Part shown: positions 38,573 to 46,843 of the stretch, piece by piece | How the letters are laid out: each line of letters begins with the position of its first letter | Numbering within the stretch: position 1 is the first letter of the stretch | DNA from: Levilactobacillus zymae DSM 19395 | GTDB lineage: Bacteria; Bacillota; Bacilli; Lactobacillales; Lactobacillaceae | Assembly (NCBI RefSeq): GCF_001434115.1 | Contig: NZ_AZDW01000003.1 | Span: 1-51,109, forward strand | Direction of reading: 5' to 3' | DNA length: 51,109 bases | Translations under genes and position numbers: made by a program | The notes under the pieces: model-generated | The model's database searches: none | What the model was told of the DNA's origin: nothing | Seen by the model: only the letters and a program-made list of their open reading frames with translations

Positions 38573-39244
38573 TTAGGCCATGTGTTTTTCGATGTTGGCT
38601 AAGGTGACCAGCGAGGTGTCGGCAAAGACCATGTCGGCGGCACCTAGTTCGGTCGCGTCACCGATCCCTAGGGAGGTCTCTCCGGCGGCGTTAATGGCTT
38701 GAACCCCGGCCGCAGCGTCTTCTAGGCCCACACATTGAGCGGGATCTAAGTTCAAGAGCTGGGCACCCTTAGTGTAGATTTCGGGATCCGGCTTACCGTG
38801 CTTGAGGCTGGCCGGGTCGACGATTTCTGGGAAGTAGTCGGTCAGTTCCAGCTTGGCCAAGACGCGTGGGGCGTTCTTAGAAGCGGAAGCCAGGGACAGC
38901 AGGTAGCCCTTGTCCCGAATATCATCGAGAAAGGCCTTCATGCCGGGCAGAATGTTGGCGGGCGTCATCTTGTCGACTTCGGCCACGTAGTTGGTGTTCT
39001 TCTTGGCGGCTAGTTCGACTTTTTGCTCGGGAGTGTAGTCGTTTTCCTTACCCCCGGCCTTGAGAATCATTTCCAACGAGTCCATGCGGCTAATACCCTT
39101 GAGTCCGTCGGCCAGTTCCTTGGACCACGCGACCCCTAAGTAGTCGGCGAGTTGGTGCCAAGCGGTGCCGTGTAAGACGGATGTATCGGTGATGACACCG
39201 TCGAGGTCGAAAACGAAGCCCTTAATATCTGCAAATTTGGTCAT
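38573..39244 (-). CDS. pgmB: Beta-phosphoglucomutase
   Basis: 223 aa. FDLDGVITDTSVLHGTAW near the N-terminus carries the two catalytic Asp residues; SLASASKNAPRVLAKLEL, GKPDPEIYTKGAQLL and GLEDAAAGVQAINAAG are the other HAD motifs of PgmB. Converts beta-glucose 1-phosphate released by the upstream phosphorylase into glucose 6-phosphate. Starts with AAGGAG 20 bases downstream of the phosphorylase gene; the two form one operon. Confidence 0.92.
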   Translation of the reverse strand: MTKFADIKGFVFDLDGVITDTSVLHGTAWHQLADYLGVAWSKELADGLKGISRMDSLEMILKAGGKENDYTPEQKVELAAKKNTNYVAEVDKMTPANILPGMKAFLDDIRDKGYLLSLASASKNAPRVLAKLELTDYFPEIVDPASLKHGKPDPEIYTKGAQLLNLDPAQCVGLEDAAAGVQAINAAGETSLGIGDATELGAADMVFADTSLVTLANIEKHMA

Positions 39245-39264
39245 AATTGAACACTCCTTAAAGT

Positions 39265-41982
39265 TTAGTAGTTAAGTGTGACGGGTTGATGAGCAGTCAG
39301 CGCAACCGGTTGGTGTTTGAATTGAATGGAACAGTCGTGGTCGGCCGTGACCTGAACCTGGTGATGGTCGATGGTCAGGTCGTAGGTGACGCCGCGAACC
39401 AGCTGGCGGAAATGCAGGGCCTGCCAAGCTTGCGGCAGGTGGGGGGCAATCGTGAGCTGGGGAGCCAAGACGTCGACTCCGGCGTAGAACCGGGTGATCA
39501 TGAAGGTCACGGCCCCCATGACGCCCAAGTGGACCCCTTCGGCCGTGGTCCCACCCTGAATGTCGTAGTAGTCGGACAATAGGGCCTGGGAGAATAGCCG
39601 CCAGGACTGGTCCATGTGATCGGCCATGGCGGTCAACGCCGCGTAGACGATCCGCGACAGGGTGGAACCGTGGGTGGTGCGGTCCAGGTAGAACTGGAGG
39701 TTCCGGCTCAACGCGCCATCAGGTAAGGTGTACCCCAGTTGTTTCAGGAGGCCCAGGACCTGCGGGGCGTCTAAATTATAAAAGGCCATCAACGCGTCGG
39801 CTTGCTTGGCGACTTGATAGGCGTCGGGGGTCTTGCCCTCGGCCTTTAAGATCCGGTCCATCCGGGAGATGTCGCCGTATTTCTTCTGATACTTGGTGAA
39901 GTCGAGCGTGGGGAGTTTGAAGTAACCCTCGAACTGACCGATGATGCCCTGGTCGTTGATGTCGAGCTTCAGGTGCCGGCCGACCCGGTCGAGTTGTTTG
40001 AGCGTGTGAGCGGTAAAGTCGGTCTTGTGGTCCACGGCCGTCACGGTCGCAGTTGGTAACTGTTGCCGTACCCGGCCAATTTGTTGAAACAGCCAGGCCA
40101 CCATGAGATTGGTGTAGGCGTTGTTGGCCAGGCCCGGGGTGTCAGCGTTAGGATAGTTTTCGTGAAATTCGTCGGGTCCCATGACCCGGTCAATGGTGTA
40201 GCGGTGCGTCTGCGGGTCGAGCTTGGCCTTACTCAGCCAGAACTGAGAGATCTCCTGTAACATTTCTAAGCCGTAGGTGGCCAGAAAGTCTTGATCACCC
40301 GTCAGGTGAGCGTACATGAGCACGTTGTAGGCGATGGCCAACGAGACGTGGCGTTGCAGCGAGGAATTATCGGGATCCCAGGTATTGGTCAGCGGGTTGA
40401 GGTGGACGACTTGGGATTGTTCGTCGCCGCTTTCCCCGGATTGCCAGGGGTACATGGCCCCGGCGTACCCGGCTTGCTGGGCGTTACGCTTGGCCGCCGT
40501 CAACCGATTGTAACGGTATAGCAGGAGTTGGCGGGCCAACTGTGGGTCGTGTAAGGCGTAGATGGGCAGGTCGAACATTTCGTCCCAGAAAACGTGGCCT
40601 CGGTAGGCTTCCCCGTCCAGACCCCGGGCGTTGACCGAGGCGTCGAGGTGACCGGTCCCGATGGCTTGGGTCGCCGAGAAGAGGTGGTACAGGTTGACCC
40701 GCGTTAATTTCTGCGCGGTGATGTCGCCGGTGATCTGAATGTCGGCGCCGGCCCACCGCTTCTGCCAGTAGGCCGTACTACTTTGCAGCGTATCCGCAAA
40801 GGTGGCAGCTTGGAGCTCGTGGGTGGCCGCGGTCAGCAGGTCCGTGGTGGTTTCGCGGTCGGTGAAGAAGACCACGTTTTTCTCAAAGGTGTAGGTCTGT
40901 TGCGGAACGACGGTCACCGAACGCATCTGCCGGACCCGTTGTTGCGCGTGGGGCTGGTTGTCGACGGGCGCGCTGAGGGCCTGTCCCGGACCGGTCAGGT
41001 GGGAGCCAAACGCAAAGTGGACTTGCGACGTGCGGGTCTGGCCTTCCAGGTAAATGGTGTCGGGTTGTTGCGCCGTACCGGTGATTTGCAGGTGGTGTTG
41101 GTCGAAGGCCGCGTACCGGTCGACGTTGTCGTTGATAACGCTACCATCAATTTCGGAATAGAGTTGCAGGCTTCCCGCAAAGTTGAGGGGGGTCACCCGG
41201 TAGCGAATGGCGAGACGGTGCCAGTCCTTAAAATTAGCGAGCTTGGTGGTCTCAAGGCGTAACGCGTGACCGGTCGGCAGCTGGACCAACATGGTGGTGG
41301 TCAGCGCACCGGTGTGTAGGTCGAGACTCCGGTAGATGTCTTGAATGTCACTGGCCTTGATTTGAAAGGGGTTCTGGTGATCGACCCCGAAAGTCAGAGC
41401 TTGGGCGTTGGGCAGGTTGACCAGGTCTTCGTTCATGACTTGGCGGCCGTTGAGGTTGGTGGTCAACTGGTCGTATAAGCCCGCGGCGTACATGCCGGGA
41501 TAATTATCGGCATCGGCGTGCGCTTCGACATAAGCTCCCCGGACCCCGAAGAATCCGTTACCCACGGTCAGCATCGCTTCTTGCCCGTAGTTGCGTTTGC
41601 CTTGGTATTGCCCGTAATAGTCGAGGTGCCAAGTCAGGTAGTCGCGCTTCGTCGCTAGGGCCTGGGCTAAGCCGTGCTGGTCGACAGCTTGTTGACTGAC
41701 CACGGGGATGTTGAGCATGTTGGTGATGGCGAGACCAATATCGATCCGTTGGTGATTGATGCCCACGACCGTATCCGAAAAGGGATAGCTCAGGGCGTTA
41801 TCGACGATGGCGGCGTCAACGTCTAGCCCGACCAACCTGACCCGTAAATTTTCGAGGTTCTCACCAATGGTTTGGTTGGCGTTGTAGGCAATGTTGAATT
41901 GGCGTTGCGGGGTCCGCTGGCCTTCGGGGGCGTAGCTGACCTGCAAGGCGTCATCTAAAACGTGAAGTGTGATCATTTTCAA
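39265..41982 (-). CDS. GH65 disaccharide phosphorylase (maltose-type)
   Basis: 905 aa, longer than the usual 750-790. Residues about 1-130 form an extra domain (a HAD-like or unknown module) before the GH65 N-domain (WHLDYYGQYQGKRNYGQ). Catalytic region: YPWQSGESGDEQ, RVMGPDEFHENYPN with the catalytic acid Glu, and HGSTLSRIVYAA for phosphate binding. Together with pgmB it would convert maltose or a related alpha-glucobiose to glucose and glucose phosphate. Maltose, kojibiose and trehalose specificity cannot be told by eye. Start TTG at 41982 has the better spacing to AAAGGAAG; ATG at 41976 is the alternative. Confidence 0.85.
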   Translation of the reverse strand: MKMITLHVLDDALQVSYAPEGQRTPQRQFNIAYNANQTIGENLENLRVRLVGLDVDAAIVDNALSYPFSDTVVGINHQRIDIGLAITNMLNIPVVSQQAVDQHGLAQALATKRDYLTWHLDYYGQYQGKRNYGQEAMLTVGNGFFGVRGAYVEAHADADNYPGMYAAGLYDQLTTNLNGRQVMNEDLVNLPNAQALTFGVDHQNPFQIKASDIQDIYRSLDLHTGALTTTMLVQLPTGHALRLETTKLANFKDWHRLAIRYRVTPLNFAGSLQLYSEIDGSVINDNVDRYAAFDQHHLQITGTAQQPDTIYLEGQTRTSQVHFAFGSHLTGPGQALSAPVDNQPHAQQRVRQMRSVTVVPQQTYTFEKNVVFFTDRETTTDLLTAATHELQAATFADTLQSSTAYWQKRWAGADIQITGDITAQKLTRVNLYHLFSATQAIGTGHLDASVNARGLDGEAYRGHVFWDEMFDLPIYALHDPQLARQLLLYRYNRLTAAKRNAQQAGYAGAMYPWQSGESGDEQSQVVHLNPLTNTWDPDNSSLQRHVSLAIAYNVLMYAHLTGDQDFLATYGLEMLQEISQFWLSKAKLDPQTHRYTIDRVMGPDEFHENYPNADTPGLANNAYTNLMVAWLFQQIGRVRQQLPTATVTAVDHKTDFTAHTLKQLDRVGRHLKLDINDQGIIGQFEGYFKLPTLDFTKYQKKYGDISRMDRILKAEGKTPDAYQVAKQADALMAFYNLDAPQVLGLLKQLGYTLPDGALSRNLQFYLDRTTHGSTLSRIVYAALTAMADHMDQSWRLFSQALLSDYYDIQGGTTAEGVHLGVMGAVTFMITRFYAGVDVLAPQLTIAPHLPQAWQALHFRQLVRGVTYDLTIDHHQVQVTADHDCSIQFKHQPVALTAHQPVTLNY

Positions 41983-42089
41983 AACTTAATCGGCTTCCTT
42001 TCTGCAAATTTCCGAAGATCTCTTCACGATTAAGTCTAGCCGCCGTGGTGGGAAATGACAATTAATTCCCTTAAGAATCGATCACCATC

Positions 42090-42134
42090 ATCGTAGCATA
42101 AAACCTGTTATATCGCAATTGCAATCGGTTGCAA
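42090..42134 (-). promoter_or_regulatory. Promoter and LacI-type operator of the GH65 operon
   Basis: On the minus strand: TTGCGA (-35, 42113-42118), 17-base spacer, TACGAT (-10, 42090-42095). Immediately upstream is TTGCAATCGGTTGCAA (42119-42134), an inverted repeat that fits the MalR/LacI-family operator TGCAAnCGnTTGCA. Maltose-responsive or catabolite control is the likely purpose. Confidence 0.7.
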
Positions 42135-42323
42135 AAATCAAAAGGTGCTGCATCGGATACTGCGGGGGTTAACGTGCCAACCGGCGCCTAAAAATGAGCC
42201 GGTGGTCCGGTTGCTTCTATTGTAACCGCTATCCAAAAGAAACTCGCGACAGGGACCACTTTACGGGGGACTTATGGTAAAATTTGTCTCAACCGGATCA
42301 TTTTAGGAAAGGGGAGAACCCTA

Positions 42324-42575
42324 ATGAAACTGTTAGCCGCAATGTTGATCACGTTGGTCCCAGCGGGAATCGTGGGCGGGACCCTCTGGGTGATCTTTAG
42401 CTGGTCGTTAGTGGGCTGGCTTAAATGGGTGGTGGCCTTCGGGGGCCTGCTGGTGGGGACACTAGCCAGTCTCGGCCTGTACTGGGTCTTATGGCCCCGT
42501 CCGTTACCGGAGGACTTACAGGATGATGAAACGCCCGCTGATCATTCAGGGCAACAAAAAAAGCCATTACGATAA
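42324..42575 (+). CDS. Small membrane protein
   Basis: 83 aa with two membrane segments (LLAAMLITLVPAGIVGGTLW and WLKWVVAFGGLLVGTLASLG) and a hydrophilic Asp/Pro/Lys tail. ATG after AAAGGGGAG. No family recognised. Alone in its transcription unit. Confidence 0.65.
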   Translation: MKLLAAMLITLVPAGIVGGTLWVIFSWSLVGWLKWVVAFGGLLVGTLASLGLYWVLWPRPLPEDLQDDETPADHSGQQKKPLR

Positions 42576-42598
42576 GTCGCAATGGCCAAAGAGTAAGG

Positions 42599-42662
42599 TT
42601 ACAACATAATTGGGGGATTATGTTGTAAAAATTTCATCTACTTTGGGGGAGTAAAATGAAAT
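42599..42662 (+). other. Two tandem hairpins with the same G-rich loop
   Basis: A perfect 12-bp stem TTACAACATAAT/ATTATGTTGTAA (42599-42628) and a second stem ATTTCAT/ATGAAAT with an inner ACT/AGT (42631-42662). Both display TTGGGGGA at the loop. No T-run follows, so they are not ordinary terminators. Could be a regulatory RNA or protein-binding element. Confidence 0.5.
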
Positions 42663-42706
42663 CTGTCTGTTGAATGAGGACAGAATCCTCACGCATGAGC
42701 TGGAGG

Positions 42707-42736
42707 TTGGTCCAAACTCATCCGCAACTCTATAGT
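42707..42736 (+). promoter_or_regulatory. Promoter of the CPBP protease gene
   Basis: TTGGTC, 18-base spacer, TATAGT. The transcript would have a leader of about 65 nt. Confidence 0.55.
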
Positions 42737-42807
42737 AACGCATCTTTATAAAAAAATCTATAATTAAGCTAAGATTTCTTTACATTTTAAAAAAGGGGAT
42801 GACGGTT

Positions 42808-43485
42808 GTGCCACAACCGCAACAACGCGTTAGTAATCAAAACTGGCTTTGGTTAATCATTCTGGTGATTTTAACGGGCGTCATCCAACGTCCACTCCTG
42901 AAACTCACCACGCCGGACCTAGGCAGTCGCCTTTTATGGAGCGGCGTTTACCTGCTGGGATTTGGTGTCACGGTGGGCTTAGCGGCTTGGGTCTACTACC
43001 GGATTCGGCCCGGATGGTCGCGTTTGACGACGGCCGATTGGGGCTTGATGGTGAAGGGTTACCTCTTTATCCTGGTGGTCGAACAACTTCTGACCTGGCT
43101 CAACCGGGTGTGGTTTCACCAAGTTAGTACGGCAAACAATCAAGCCATCGCGGACCTCCTGCAGCAGGGGGTGTGGGTCCAGATTTTGCTGAGTATAACG
43201 GCCATCTGTGTTTCCCCGTTTATCGAAGAATTTATCTTCCGGGGAATCCTGATCGACGGGTGTTTTGCGGGGCTGTCGTTTTGGCCGCCCGTGATTATTA
43301 GTGGGATAGCCTTTGCGTTGGTCCACGCCAATTCCACGTTGGCGAGCTGGTTGATCTACGCCGTCATGGGGGGAACCTTCGCTTACATCTACCGCCGGAC
43401 GGGAAAACTGCAAAGCACCATTATTTTACACGGCATTAATAATTTGTTAGCCATGGGAATTCTCCTATGGGGCCTGTATCGTTAA
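42808..43485 (+). CDS. CPBP-family intramembrane metalloprotease
   Basis: 225 aa, about six membrane segments. EEFIFRGIL carries the EExxxR motif and FALVHAN the HxxxN-type site of CAAX/Abi (CPBP) proteases. In lactic acid bacteria such proteins process peptides or give bacteriocin immunity. GTG 42808 is nine bases from AAAAAGGGG; ATG 42799 abuts that site. It stands alone. Confidence 0.82.
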   Translation: MPQPQQRVSNQNWLWLIILVILTGVIQRPLLKLTTPDLGSRLLWSGVYLLGFGVTVGLAAWVYYRIRPGWSRLTTADWGLMVKGYLFILVVEQLLTWLNRVWFHQVSTANNQAIADLLQQGVWVQILLSITAICVSPFIEEFIFRGILIDGCFAGLSFWPPVIISGIAFALVHANSTLASWLIYAVMGGTFAYIYRRTGKLQSTIILHGINNLLAMGILLWGLYR

Positions 43486-43489
43486 CCAC

Positions 43490-43521
43490 CGGACTGCCGC
43501 TTGGCGGTCCGTTTTTTTTTT
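43490..43521 (+). terminator. Terminator after CPBP gene
   Basis: CGGACTGCC-GCTT-GGCGGTCCG, a perfect 9-bp stem with tetraloop, followed by ten T. Confidence 0.92.
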
Positions 43522-43568
43522 TGCATAAAAAAAGCCCCAACCGGCGAGCAGTGGAACTTTTGAACAGA

Positions 43569-44048
43569 CTATTTTTGGAGATTAACCTGTTTATCAATCA
43601 GACGTTGGTGGCTCACTTGATCCAGCTGAGCCTTGACGGTGATGAGGTCGGTCATTAACGTTTCGATTTCCTCATCTGACATTCCCAAGAGGGTCTGACA
43701 TTGACCAATGCGTTGGTAAACTTCGTCGCGCTTGGCCGTGGCCATTGCCGTTAAATGAATCAAAACTTGACGTTCATCGGTACGACTCCGTACCCGCGTC
43801 ACCCAACCTTGCTTTTCTAACCGCTTTAGCAGTGGGGTCAACGTCCCACTATCGAGTTCTAACCGTTGACCTAACTGGTGCACCGTTAACGGCGCATCTT
43901 CCCAAAGGGCTAACAGCGCAATGTATTGCGGGTAGGTTAGCTTAAAGGGTGCCAGTGCGCTTTGGTAGAAGTGATTGAACTTCTTGCTGGCAGAGTAGAT
44001 GGAGAAACAAAGTTGTTCATCTAGTAATACCGGGGTAACTTCAGACAT
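43569..44048 (-). CDS. MarR/OhrR-family regulator
   Basis: 159 aa. LLDEQLCFSIYSASK contains the reactive Cys14 of OhrR-type peroxide sensors and YPQYIALLALWE plus LELDSGTLTPLLKRLEKQGW is the winged helix. ATG after AGGAGG. The operator at 44080 suggests autoregulation. The usual partner ohr (organic hydroperoxide reductase) is not present on either side, so its target may lie elsewhere. Confidence 0.85.
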   Translation of the reverse strand: MSEVTPVLLDEQLCFSIYSASKKFNHFYQSALAPFKLTYPQYIALLALWEDAPLTVHQLGQRLELDSGTLTPLLKRLEKQGWVTRVRSRTDERQVLIHLTAMATAKRDEVYQRIGQCQTLLGMSDEEIETLMTDLITVKAQLDQVSHQRLIDKQVNLQK

Positions 44049-44079
44049 GTCCGCGGCCTCCTTTCTTTATCTCAAATAG

Positions 44080-44101
44080 TATTGTATACAATTAAATTGT
44101 C
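44080..44101 (-). promoter_or_regulatory. OhrR-box-like operator
   Basis: TATTGTATACAATTAAATTGTC contains two overlapping palindromes, ATTGTATACAAT (44081-44092) and ACAATTAAATTGT (44088-44100). This matches the OhrR recognition pattern known from Bacillus. It lies just upstream of the regulator gene. Confidence 0.7.
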
Positions 44102-44970
44102 ATTGGCAAGCAGAAAAACCCGTTAAATTTCACAAGCTCATGTAACGGAATTGAAAAACTGTAACCTTACGCTAATTATATAGCAGACCTATCGGTAAGT
44201 TCAATCATAATTAGGTAAATTATCATGTTTCCCTAGAAACCGTTACCCCATTTACTGATTTGATTTAAACGACTGGGAATCAGTGGGGGAAAATCACCAA
44301 GTGACAATTGCGCAATTTTACCAGAATGACGGAGAAAAGGGAAGGGGATTGACGCAGAAATTCAACCGGTTGCCCCACGGCTATTGACAATTGTCCGGGG
44401 CTTCGTTTGCTTGATTGGGGGTGGGCCAAGGCTCTCGAGTTTGCGAAATACGGTGATTGGACTAGTCGTTAAGGGGCATCACCAGTAAGTGACCGTTTGG
44501 GGGCGTGATCAGCTAAGGAAGTTGAGCTAGACGTTTTACCAGCTTGTGTAATCTGTAACGACCGGGTCGACTTAGCCGGTGGCAGCTGAATGTGGCGTCC
44601 AAAGCGTTGCTGTCACGGAAACACGTTTTAAAGAGTGAACGACTAATCCTAAAAAAGTTATGTCGACTGGCGGACTTGTGGTGAAAAAGCGGTAACGATT
44701 AGCTCGTGACGCGTTAGTTGGGATTGGGGGCACGGGACTGGTTTTTGGGTAAAATGACAGGTTTAGTTTCTGGGACGAACGTACGGAGAAGACAAGTGAA
44801 AACCGGGACAAAACGGCTAATCGGCGGGTAGGTGGTGGTTGGCTCGGCGGCTAAGAGCCGTTACGAGGACGGAACTGGGCAACGGCGACTGCTAATTTAG
44901 GAAAACTTAGCAAACGCTGGCGGCATTGCGTGGCGTTAGTTACTTACCGACCAGCGGGGGCGGATGAGCG
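44102..44970. other. About 870-bp stretch without a clear gene
   Basis: No reading frame has a convincing ribosome site, codon use or motif. The longest frame is 79 codons on the minus strand and looks random. The left 200 bases are AT-rich, the rest GC-rich. It may be the decayed remains of a gene next to ohrR, but I cannot recognise which. Confidence 0.5.
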
Positions 44971-44999
44971 TTGTCTCCCATTATTAATTGTCTTATACT
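44971..44999 (+). promoter_or_regulatory. Promoter of the VanZ-like gene
   Basis: TTGTCT, 17-base spacer, TATACT; 28 bases before the start codon with AGAGGGGG between. Confidence 0.75.
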
Positions 45000-45027
45000 G
45001 AGACCACCTATAAGAGGGGGACTGAGA

Positions 45028-45537
45028 ATGAGTCGTTGGGTACCATTTGGTTTGGTCAGCTTAGTCTGGCTGGTTTTAGTGATTAAGAATTATCGGAAGC
45101 GCCGTTACCGGCGAACGCTGTGGTGGTTGGGATGCTGGGCGCTCAGTGCGCTGACTTGGACGCCGTTAGCCTTTTCGTTTGGCACCGATGGCGAATTGGC
45201 CCAAATTCACACCAGTTGGTGGTCCGGCGGGGTCTGGGTCTTACGACCCTTTGATCCGGCCGACATGGACACGTCGTTTTGGTTGAACATTGTGATGACC
45301 ATGCCCCAGGGAATGCTGCTCCGGTTAAATTGGCCCCGGTTACGGTGGCCCCAGTGGTTACTGGCCGGTTTAGGGACCGGACTGGCCCTAGAAGGCGGTC
45401 AGGCCATCGGTAACGCGTTAGTGAGTCTTGGGCGCTGGGTCGATATTAACGACGTGATCACCAACTTTACGGGTGTCGTACTGGGGGCCTTGCTGATGAC
45501 CTGGGTGGCCCGCCGGTGGCCGGTGACGCTGGATTAA
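45028..45537 (+). CDS. VanZ-like membrane protein
   Basis: 169 aa, four to five membrane segments. WVDINDVITNFTGVVLG near the C-terminus and MTMPQGMLLRL are VanZ-family signatures. VanZ-like proteins affect teicoplanin resistance in enterococci, but the lactobacillus copies are uncharacterised. An upstream ATG at 44971 lies inside the promoter, so ATG 45028 is chosen. Confidence 0.82.
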   Translation: MSRWVPFGLVSLVWLVLVIKNYRKRRYRRTLWWLGCWALSALTWTPLAFSFGTDGELAQIHTSWWSGGVWVLRPFDPADMDTSFWLNIVMTMPQGMLLRLNWPRLRWPQWLLAGLGTGLALEGGQAIGNALVSLGRWVDINDVITNFTGVVLGALLMTWVARRWPVTLD

Positions 45538-45643
45538 GGCGTAGTACCTAATAGTTAACCGTGCAGGGCTTACACCCGGTGATTGACAACGCTTCGGGGA
45601 TGGGTCACTATAGAGGTAAGTTGGATGAAACGGGGGAATAACC

Positions 45644-45931
45644 ATGTTTATGACGACGGGCGGTTTGAACCGCTCACACGCAATTCAGGGCATCCTAACG
45701 GCAACGGCCCACAACATGTTGACGTCGGAAAAGCCCGATGAGTTTGAACGCTTTGACCCATTGTTCGACCAGGTGAAGCAGGATTTGATGCAACAGGCCC
45801 AGGCCGCGGGGGCGGATGGCTTGATCGAAGTGCGGTTTAATACCGAGGTCGTGCAGATGAATGTGGCCCCCAAATTCCTGGTCGTGCATGGTTATGGCAC
45901 GGCAATTACCTTTCCACAGAAAAAAAGTTAA
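45644..45931 (+). CDS. YbjQ-like heavy-metal-binding family protein
   Basis: 95 aa. DLMQQAQAAGADGLIEVRF and FLVVHGYGTAI fit the YbjQ (DUF74) fold, a small pentameric beta protein, though the usual N-terminal part is shorter. Function unproven in the family. ATG after GGGGGAATAACC. A TTGACA box at 45583 is the only promoter hint. Confidence 0.6.
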   Translation: MFMTTGGLNRSHAIQGILTATAHNMLTSEKPDEFERFDPLFDQVKQDLMQQAQAAGADGLIEVRFNTEVVQMNVAPKFLVVHGYGTAITFPQKKS

Positions 45932-45953
45932 AAAAGGGGTTCCCTTTTTTAAC
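45927..45953 (+). terminator. AT-rich terminator
   Basis: GTTAAAAAAGGG-GTT-CCCTTTTTTAAC, a perfect 12-bp stem whose right arm has the T-run. Overlaps the end of the YbjQ-like gene. Confidence 0.75.
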
Positions 45954-45988
45954 CAGATAGTGTAAGATATTATTTGTTGTTAAGAAAT

Positions 45989-46072
45989 GCCCCGGTGGCG
46001 GAACTGGCAGACGCGCAGCGTTCAGGTCGCTGTTTGGGTAACCAAGTACAGGTTCGAATCCTGCCCGGGGCA
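45989..46072 (+). tRNA. tRNA-Leu(CAG)
   Basis: 84 nt type II. Acceptor GCCCCGG/CCGGGGC, anticodon loop TTCAGGT (CAG) on CAGCG/CGCTG, long variable arm TTTGGGTAACCAA, T-arm ACAGG-TTCGAAT-CCTGC. The outer T-stem pair is A-C. The fragment at 48382 carries the matching T at this site (see finding). Confidence 0.92.
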
Positions 46073-46087
46073 TTGATATGACGTGAA

Positions 46088-46115
46088 GGACATCCAGCGA
46101 TGGGTGTCCTTTTTT
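46088..46115 (+). terminator. Terminator after tRNA-Leu
   Basis: GGACATCC pairs with GGGTGTCC (one T-G), loop of six, followed by six T. Confidence 0.85.
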
Positions 46116-46190
46116 ATGGCTTTCATCAGATAACGAAAAAAGGGCAACGGATCGCTACTGGCCGCTGTCCCTTGAGGCTTATTGAATGTG

Positions 46191-46652
46191 TTACCGTTGA
46201 CGAGTCATCCTTTTCAGCTGAGAAAAATTAGGAGTTGTGGAGTTGGTGTAGTAATCTACCCCAGCGTAAATCACCTTATTGCTAATTTTTTTGACCTTTA
46301 ACGCGGGAGTTAGGCCCATATCTTTATCATACTTTCCCTTAATGATAATATATTTTCCCTTGTGGGTGTAATGACAACCCTTTAAATTAGCGGCATCCTG
46401 ATAGCCAAGGTAGCGCACCTTAGTTTTCGTGAAGTGTAAATCTTCGGAACGGCGTGAATTGATGGGGACCTTTTTACCGTTCATTTTGACGTATTTTGGT
46501 TCTAACTTAGTTCGGTAAAAGTGTCCGCGCAGAAATTTGGGGACGCCCTTGTGCCAGGTTGCGGCGTGTGCGGGGTGCTGACAAGTGGTCACACCTAACG
46601 TGAATAGACCGGATGACGCCAAAACTAATGCAACGCATTTTTTTAAATGCAT
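46191..46652 (-). CDS. Small secreted protein
   Basis: 153 aa. N-terminal signal peptide (KKCVALVLASSGLFTLGVTT) with likely cleavage after AHA. The mature part is basic and Tyr/Lys-rich (HFTKTKVRYLGYQ). Similar small exported proteins are frequent in lactobacilli and uncharacterised. ATG after AAGGGAG. Confidence 0.7.
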   Translation of the reverse strand: MHLKKCVALVLASSGLFTLGVTTCQHPAHAATWHKGVPKFLRGHFYRTKLEPKYVKMNGKKVPINSRRSEDLHFTKTKVRYLGYQDAANLKGCHYTHKGKYIIIKGKYDKDMGLTPALKVKKISNKVIYAGVDYYTNSTTPNFSQLKRMTRQR

Positions 46653-46794
46653 TATATCGCTCCCTTGTTATTTACATTCATTAACAATTACTATCATACA
46701 CAGGCTAAGTGACGCTGACTGAACTGAATGTAAATTAGCGCAGAAATGGTGCACTCTTGGCGAAGTAAAGTTATGATGTTAACCGGATAACAAA

Positions 46795-46833
46795 GAAGGC
46801 GTCGACCACCAGACCGTGATCGACGCCTTCTTT
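46795..46833. terminator. Bidirectional terminator
   Basis: GAAGGCGTCGA pairs perfectly with TCGACGCCTTC (11 bp), 14-base loop. It is followed by TTTC on the right; on the left the flank is AACAAA. It lies 10 bases past the end of the permease gene. Confidence 0.75.
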
Positions 46834-46843
46834 CGTTAGAATT

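Noticed and set aside
40783-41262. 159-codon plus-strand frame opposite the phosphorylase
   Set aside because: GC-rich shadow frame; the minus strand has full GH65 motifs.
44572-44811. 79-codon minus-strand ORF
   Set aside because: No ribosome site, no motif, and composition looks random.
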